Assembly: GCF_964275005.1 (NCBI RefSeq)
Contig: NC_092705.1
Location: 5,374,641-5,438,640 of the forward strand
Length of the DNA stretch: 64,000 nt
Direction of reading: 5' to 3'
DNA from: Diadema setosum
Taxonomy: Eukaryota > Echinodermata > Echinoidea > Diadematoida > Diadematidae
The stretch's first letter is position 1; every line of letters begins with the position of its first letter. The position numbers and the translations under genes were made by a program. The notes beneath the pieces are model-generated. The model was not told the origin of the DNA. It saw only the letters and a list, made by a program, of their open reading frames with translations, and made no database searches. Below are positions 57,180 to 64,000 of the stretch, piece by piece.

Positions 57180-58950
57180 ACAATAGACTGTCAATAATCT
57201 CGCTTCTACCCACCCCTCCCGTCCCCCCCCCCCCCTCTCTCTCTCTTTCTCGTCGTGATAAATCGCCAAATACACGGGAAATCCCTATCATCTCAGAAGT
57301 TTCTTTATTCGGATACAAAACCCCGAACTCCTAACATGATACGCATGTGCCGACTCATGGACCTAGCAAGGTCCATGGCCGACTGCATGTAGAGCCCAAA
57401 GGACGCCGGAGGCGTAGATCAATATTGACCGTTACTTTGTGCTGTTCGAGATTCCGAGGTGACCAATATAATAGGTGCAACACAAGCACTTGGTCTGTGT
57501 ATCGCACATGCACAATTTGGGCATGCCTTGGACGTTTTATCATTATATGATTATTTCAAATGACTGAAAAGGGCTTACCAACTTTATCAATGCAACTATG
57601 ATGCATGGTTGCAACACTAAAGGATGAGTTTTACCACGGCGAGAAACTGAAGGCGAGGGTATACTTGTTATGTTACTAATAATTATAATAAGTGAAAAAA
57701 AAAATCCAACGAATAACAAATCAAAACAAGATGCAAACACACTTCAGTGGTTTCTGCTGATCGGATCCTCAGTGGACGAGCATTCCAGAGAGATGACTGC
57801 AGAAATAAAAGCCTTTTCTCCGAGAGTTGAGACTGTTATTTGGACTGTTAATGGTTCAATATATTAAAAGAGCGGAAATTTCTATCAGAAACATAATCTG
57901 GGAACATGTTTTGCAAGTATTTGTGGCCGAAGAATGTCTTACTTTCCACATGAGGAGCAGTATTTTAAACTCTATCCTTTTGGACACTGGTATAACCAGT
58001 AAAGACTTTAAAGAACTGGAATAACGAGAAGCAATATCATTCCAATGAAGACCAGAGCAACAAAGCATTTTGAGCACGTCGTGACTTAGTAAATTGATAA
58101 GATGTAGCATTGGACCACAACGCAATTCTATTTCATGATCAATATACGAAACAAAATCATTTTATGTTATGAATATTTGATAACACAGCTGGATGTACGG
58201 ACTGGCACGTAATTTACAACAATTAAAGCATGCGCAGATTAGGTTCCAGTTGAACTATGGGAATCTGAGGTAACTGCAAGGCATAGCACCTGAGCACTAT
58301 TTTCTGAGTGGAAGAAGAAAATAGTAACTGCTGCCAGTCACTAAAGTTGTTGTTGTTATTTTAAAGATCGAAAGAAGAGAGAGAGAGAGAAATGGGGCCC
58401 TATACAAATAATTTGCCCCAGACAGCACTTATAACATAAAACAAACATTATAGATCTTAAAGAGATATAAACAAGAATATTAAATGCATACCAAGTCTCC
58501 TCGAGTCACTAAAGAATCCAAAGTCACTAAAGAATCCAAAACTTTTAGCTGGCACCTCGAAAATTGTGTACGGCATATATCTGATTTACCTCGTGCAAGC
58601 GAAAAATGTAAATCCAGATAAAATGAATGAATTATGATAATAATAACATGTAGATTGCTTCAATTTACCACGTTTGCTCATTTTTTCTAGTCACACAAGG
58701 TCAATTGCTTTAATCCAATGATTCAACAACTCCAGTATGAAAACTTGAAGTTGAATTAAAGTAAACTAGAAACGATGAAAACTGGTAAACGCGAACACAT
58801 TTGCAATGTCTATAATACGTTCATCTAATTGTAAATATTTACCACACACCCATGGGAATCTAATGAGTGCCGTATTCATGTGTAGCGCAAACACATGTCA
58901 CCTTTCCAAACTCATGCTACCAAAAAAAAAAAACCCAAAACAAACAAAAC
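57180..58950. other. Unassigned interval upstream of the PDZ-domain gene
   Basis: No gene was recognised. It holds a CT-rich tract (57224-57250), a GA-rich tract (58376-58391) and unique AT-rich DNA. Confidence 0.4.
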
Positions 58951-59389
58951 ACCAACATCAAAAACTCGCACACACACACACACACACACAAACAAACAAA
59001 CAAACACACATACACGCACAAACAAACAGCAATCAACAAATCAGTTGGGAAAAACTGCTCGCTGTTGAGTGGAGGTGCCAAAAACCATAATCTGTAACTT
59101 GTGCAGGTGCATTTGAACTTTGTTTTTTCACTTGAACACAGGGACAGGCATGGTTTTATTTCTGAACACAATAATTCGCCGTAATCTAATAGGTCTAGAA
59201 CGTAACGCCAGATGTAAAAATGATATTACTGTAGTGTCATGCTTGTTACCAAACTAAAAGAAAAAAGAGAAAAAGAATAAAAGTCAGAATATTGAAACGT
59301 TTTGATTGAGCAATACTTTTAGGACGAGCGTGCTGCCCTCGACATTACTATGGAAACAAAACAGACAAAAACGCATGGGGGTAAAAACA

Positions 59390-59397
<8 letters not shown>

Positions 59398-59440
<43 letters not shown>
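59398..59440. repeat. (CA)n microsatellite
   Basis: Long CA run. A shorter one with CAAA units lies at 58968-59030. Confidence 0.95.
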
Positions 59441-59444
<4 letters not shown>

Positions 59445-60049
59445 CACACATACAAAACAATTAGTGAACAATGGATTTCTTACACATCGTGCTCTTTCTT
59501 TTGTCTTCTTCTATACTGGCAAGGCTGGTCCATCAACAATTAGGATCTTCAGGAGTTCGACACTGGGTCACTGGTATACAATGTATTGCGAAAGGGAGGG
59601 AGAGGCGGGGCGATCCGGGAAAGCCCCTGCTTTCCTGGTTGCGTCATCCTCGCTGTGTTGGATTTAATGATGAAATAACCATGTACGTAAGATGCCCGCG
59701 CCTACGCCTATTAGGAACCGGGAAGTCCCCAAATACTCGTTCGCAGGCACGTGTCCAGGCAAAAACGCATAAAAACGACTCTTCCCAGCACTATCTCATC
59801 ATTCAACAGTCAACTACTGAGAAGAGCACAAGGTATCAAGAGAGAGCGCGCATACCAGAAAGTCCTCTCGTTGAAAACTCTGAAGAGTCTGCTCCGATTT
59901 CAAAATAATATCATATTCCAAAGTGTACCGTTCACTCTTCACGAGGTGCATCAACACTATAGTGTCAGATCTCCAGAATTCTGAGCAACAACAAGAATAG
60001 AAGCCAAGATACTTTCCACCGACTCTTTTAAAGTCACTACAGTAAACGT

Positions 60050-60054
60050 TATTG
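60050..60054 (-). promoter_or_regulatory. Possible inverted CCAAT box
   Basis: ATTGG on the plus strand, just upstream of the proposed start codon at 60063. Its closeness to the ATG means either a short leader or a different start; a weak site. Confidence 0.2.
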
Positions 60055-60062
60055 GTTGCACG

Positions 60063-61362
60063 ATGGGCGGCGGCGACGACCAATGCGACTCGGGCATGGT
60101 AGCCCGTGGGCAAGATGAGACGGACGGCGTCGGATCTTTTTTGGGGAGAGTCGCCGAAAACATTGGCGGCGTCGCCGAAAACATTGGCGACATCGTCGAG
60201 AACATTGGCGACATCGTCAATGCGGGGGAGAATGGAGCCAGGCACTTCTTGCAGCGGTTCACCTTTCCGCTGCCATCATTAGAGGTGAGATACTCCTACA
60301 GGATATTATACATGCCTGTATCAAAATATGAAATCTGTTACGAAAGGCCAATATAACCACCTTGTGTGACATTTAGCCTACACAAGATGTGGTAACTTTC
60401 ATGTACTTGTTATATTCTTTTCCCTCCCTTTCCTACAAAATATCACTTCCGACGCGCAACTTGGGGAGATTTCAGTATCTTTGTTAATTTTGTCTCTATA
60501 TACCCTTTGTTGGAATTTGGCATGTTTATCAGGGTCTAATCAAACATAAAAAGATTAGAATTGCACTTAAACATTTGGTAGTCACGAAGCTTGAATGTAA
60601 TTATACTGCGTTTGTAGAATTTGTCTGTTCGGACAAAACGGCGGGAATTATTCCACTTCCAAGTGTTACTGAATACTAACCTATCTCACGACTAAAGTGG
60701 GCAGAACAGGCGATGCCCCGTGCTAAAAACAAACAAGGGAAGTTGATAACATACCGATGTTGGCCCTCTTGCACGATAGTTTCTCTTCATTCAAATGTCT
60801 ACATCATTTGTTGTGAGTTTGTGTGTTTGTTAGTGTGTTGGGAGTGTGTGTCTGTGGTGTATGTGGGAACTGTCTGTGGTGTATGTGGGAACCCATATAT
60901 ACCATGCACAATTAAAAAAAAAGTACAAAGCAAATAGGCGAAAAAGAAAGGCGACCAGTCAAAATATCTAAAATATCACGTCATGTTACAAGTTAATGTC
61001 AGCTGCACTATGAAAAAAGTTATAATTCAACGGAACAGTGAAAATAACCACATGATAAGCTTGCATTTTCTATAGACGTGATAGCCAGGCATGTGTTTCA
61101 ACTTTAGGCATTGGTTGCGGTTTTGCACAAAAGAATAATCGAACCATTTTTTTTTTCAGAAGAGTGAATGCAAAGCCCGCCCACATCTAACACTCTCAGC
61201 ACATACCGTCTGATGCACCACAAAATAACGCCGTTTACGTACGATCAGTAGCCAGCTTGTGTTGAAGTTGGTTCATAACTGTCTTGTTCTTGTTTCTCAC
61301 CTCAGTCCTTTATTCATTTTGCAATGCATTGTACATCATTTCCACTCATCTGCATGTAATAG

Positions 61363-61395
<33 letters not shown>

Positions 61396-63698
61396 TGGCG
61401 GGGGGATCTTGTTTAACATGCTGTGCTTTTTCAAGGTCCCACACAACATTCCATGTAAACACCAACCTGGTTCAATTTTTGTAATTATACAAAACAATAT
61501 ACATGTCCCCACAAGGGGTTTGTGTTACATGTGAATGGTTTGTGAAAATAAATTGAAATTGAAAATAAATGAATTGAAATGGGTATATAAAATAAAAACA
61601 CAAATGGAAATCCGAACAAGAAAGAGGATTTCTTATGTGAGGTGTGTGGGCTGGCAGATTCTATAATCCAAGAGCGGTACTCGAGGCTTCTCGTCCCAAT
61701 CGTCCTTGTCCTCTTTCAAGTTCTTATATAGAAAGATGCTATTACAATAAATCATCTGAGTTCACTTTAGAACGACTTGCAGTTTATTTAAGGTAAAGCT
61801 AGCCGTTTGTAACCATGGCTTTCAATGAAATTGTTCCTCTTTCAAATATATATTTCTATACTATATTGTGTACTTCATTTATTATATCTACACTGCAAAA
61901 ACATCGGTGTTCGATTTTAACGATGGGTGTTATATCGAACACCGATCAAGTGCCAATAGAGGACCACACCGACAGGTGTAGAAAGTGCGTTGTGATGGTG
62001 TTGAAAAGTGTTCACCTGGTACTTCATGGTGTTAATTTGAAACTGTAGCTGGTGCTATTTTGGACACTGCGCTGGTGTTAATTCAAGAATGACATCGCAT
62101 GGTGTAATGTTGATTTTATATTGCTGACGTTAGTGTCAATGGTATAACACCCGCCCAATGTCAGTAGGAGACCACGGCAACTGGTGTTACTGTGGTGTAA
62201 ATGTGTTCACGCATTTTCTTTTTCAAAAATGAAGTTCATGATCGTCTTGTTGAAGGTAAAAATCAACAAGAACAGTAACTATGGAAAAACAATTGATAAA
62301 GTAAATGGCACCCAGAGGTGTGAATCTAACACCACCAAACATAATGAGCATCGGAAATTCAACACCAGCTCGGTGTTTCATATTAAACCCTGGACTTTTT
62401 GCAGTGTAGATCGCGGGCAAAGAGGCAGCTCGCCAAGTTCCTCTTAAATTTGGATTGGGTATGATTGACTTGAACTTCTTCAAACAGGTCTTTTGAGTTA
62501 ATCGGTTCACTGCGCACTCGGCAGAGTGTTATAAATGAGCAAATATCGGCTATAATGACTATTACAGTCAAGACGGAGAGATCATGACAGTATTGTGCGT
62601 AGATTAAGCCTATCACAAAGAACTTGACCTCAATTTTCTTTGAGAAAGAACAGAAAGTTGGACAGATGAATAAAAAAAGAAAAGAATGAAAAGGATTGTA
62701 TTAGTTCAGACACAAAGAAAGGGGGAAATAGTCTAGCTAGCAATGAGGAAGTTTCCGACATGAAAAACTTATGTTTTTTCGTTCTTGCTAAACTCAATGT
62801 TCATGGATCTTTTAAAATCGAACATTGCACTTTACTTCTGCATCCCCCCTCTTCTCCCCCCCCCCCCCCCAATCGCTCCCTGTCTCCCAACATGCGATGT
62901 TCCGCTGCTCCCGATGTATCTATAGGCGGCGAACGAAGAAGAGGTAGGAAACACCGTGTTCGTGTGTGGCCGGAGCAGTCCCCGGCAGTTCGGCGTACAT
63001 CTCGTCCGGGAGGCCGAAGGACACAAAATCGCAAAAGTGTTCGACCAATCCCTGGCTCACCACGCACAGTTGAGGTAAGATTTAAAAAAAAAGAAAAAAA
63101 AAAGTTCTTCCTATTTTTTAAACCTCCCTCCGCCATAGATCACTTAATCCGCCACTTAATTTGGGCAAGATACAAAGCTGTAAAGTTTCAAAACGATGAC
63201 GCTGGTCGCAATCATACTGATGTGTATTAGAAGGAGTGATCATTGTGTTTGAGTCGCTTCATGAGCTTCTCACTTTTGCTCAACAAGTAATCTTCACCGA
63301 ATTCCTCTTGTTTCAATCGAAACACAACAAATTACACTCGTCGCATGAAATGATTGTAGAATGGGTAAAAACAAGATACGTTGGAAACACTTAATTTCTA
63401 GCGAATACCAATATGTTCCCTTATCTATTTTATGTTTGTCTTTTTAATTCTGCCGGATATCCTATAGATTGTTGTCGTCAACAGAATGATATTGGAGGGG
63501 GGGGGGGGAGCATGTACGATGAGGTTACTTGGTTGGTATTTCATATGGTATATACTCTTTACGTCAAAGAATTTTATACGCTTGACGTCTTCTAGGGAAT
63601 CGGACATCATCACCCATCTGAATGGCGTTGAGCTGGGTTCCAAGAACCTCATCAAAGTGCACGAGCTTTTCTTGGATATTGAGATCGAACTGACCCTG
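60063..63698 (+). CDS. PDZ-domain protein, 5' part of a spliced gene (three exons visible)
   Basis: Exons 60063-60284 (74 codons, donor GAG/GTGAGA), 62926-63074 (149 nt, acceptor CTATAG, donor GAG/GTAAGA) and 63596-63698 (103 nt, acceptor TCTAG, donor CTG/GTAAGT) join in frame to 158 residues and continue past the window. Residues 1-74 are acidic and Gly-rich, with a repeated AENIG/VENIGD stretch (31-52). Residues from about 83 resemble a PDZ domain: a carboxylate-binding-loop-like RQFGVHLV, then HKIAKVF, SLAHHAQL, DIITHLNGVEL and IEIELTL, matching the strand and helix order of the fold. PDZ domains bind C-terminal tails of membrane and signalling proteins. The second intron splits the domain before ESD, where most PDZ domains have a GD pair. 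The usual GLGF loop is diverged. The start Met is the first in the open frame and has G at +4. Intervening small exons are possible. Family member unknown. Confidence 0.68.
61364..61393. repeat. (TTG)n microsatellite within the first intron
   Basis: Ten TTG units. Poly-Val and poly-Cys frames are artefacts. Confidence 0.93.
61545..61580 (+). repeat. 3' tail-like AAATTGAAATTGAAAAT repeat
   Basis: AATAAATTGAAATTGAAAAT resembles the microsatellite 3' end of a CR1/RTE-like element. The preceding 61260-61540 may be its 3' untranslated region. Confidence 0.4.
61889..62408 (-). mobile_element. MITE, TACACTGCAAAAA family, copy C, intronic
   Basis: Starts TACACTGCAAAAACATCGG and ends CTTTTTGCAGTGTA. 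Same orientation as the 34713-35258 copy. It lies in the first intron of the PDZ-domain gene. Confidence 0.82.
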
Positions 63699-64000
63699 GT
63701 AAGTTGGTTCTACAACAGCAAGACTATAGTCTCGAGGCAAGGCCTCTAGCTTATTACTTTCTATACCTTGCCGAGAAAGAGGACGAGGCAAGGGGTAGCC
63801 TTTTGACAAGGCCTCGTGGCTGAGGAATGAGACTTAACTCGCCACACCGAGTATTGCGAGAAAGGGGTGAACGCGGTTCCGTTCTCTCCCAGTGAGGTAA
63901 AACCCGCCTGCTCATGCTCCCTGGACATCGTCACAACCTAGTTTTGAACGCAAAAAAAGAAGAAGAAGATAAACATGCAGATAAAATATGTTGCTAGCCA

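Noticed and set aside
59471..59908. 145-residue frame starting with a signal-peptide-like MDFLHIVLFLLSSSILA
   Set aside because: The hydrophobic start could be chance. The remainder has no recognisable domain and is low in structure, and overlapping frames are open on the other strand. It cannot be supported as a gene.
62760..63230. Basic 156-residue frame over the second PDZ-gene exon
   Set aside because: Another frame of the same stretch gives the PDZ-like protein and splices in phase with both neighbours. The basic frame runs through a C run and past the donor into intron sequence.

Overview
The window is animal nuclear DNA. It has no operons, most of it is non-coding, and it is crowded with foldback MITEs, microsatellites, tRNA-derived SINEs and a decayed non-LTR retrotransposon. 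The repeat style (GTCCCCGCC-bounded element, taggcctac words, GCGAGCGAGCG satellites, ATGGCGGCCATTTTG repeats) resembles marine invertebrate deuterostomes, and an echinoderm such as a sea urchin or sea star is my best guess. That assignment is recalled from general familiarity and was not tested.

Three host genes can be supported. Two lie on the minus strand at 9241-9747 and 15129-15635. Each encodes a 168-residue protein with a signal peptide, a short Ser/Thr-rich or Ser-rich linker and a complete ten-cysteine Frizzled domain. Cysteine spacing is identical in the two, and each stops two or three codons after the tenth cysteine. They look like tandem paralogues of a minimal secreted Wnt-binding protein with neither a netrin-like nor a seven-helix domain, and each has a TATA-like element upstream. 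The third gene lies on the plus strand at the right edge. It has three phase-compatible exons (60063-60284, 62926-63074, 63596-63698) joined by GT-AG introns, encodes an acidic N-terminus followed by a PDZ-like domain, and runs off the window.

The rest is mainly mobile-element archaeology. 0-9 kb: several MITEs, an insertion with its empty site preserved (4.4 kb), a nine-unit satellite (5.8-7.3 kb) and a dispersed repeat whose inverted copy lies at 39.6-40.3 kb. 10-17 kb: foldbacks, a TTCGGAATAACGA repeat, a SINE and a TTAA-flanked MITE. 17.5-20.8 kb: a non-LTR retrotransposon with readable endonuclease and reverse transcriptase motifs but broken frames. 21-31 kb: foldbacks, a 34-bp perfect palindrome, and paired TTAGGG-rich elements at 25.1 and 27.1 kb. 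33-41 kb: more MITE copies, a tRNA-like SINE head beside a perfect 52-bp-arm hairpin, diverged segmental repeats, a telomere-like foldback, and a tandem array carrying nuclear-receptor DR1 motifs (40.7-41.9 kb). 43.6-45.0 kb: an inverted-repeat element interrupted by a Harbinger-like element with a decayed Myb/SANT-like reading frame. 45.8-50.35 kb: a 4.5-kb TIR-bounded block of about 13-bp TCCTGTGGTAC repeats and hairpins, itself split by a TA-flanked MITE. 51-57 kb: more copies of earlier families and a piggyBac-like TTAA element.

Most open frames in the window are by-products of microsatellites and short tandem repeats and are not listed as genes. The most unusual items are the twin Frizzled-domain-only genes and the TCCTGTGGTAC element.
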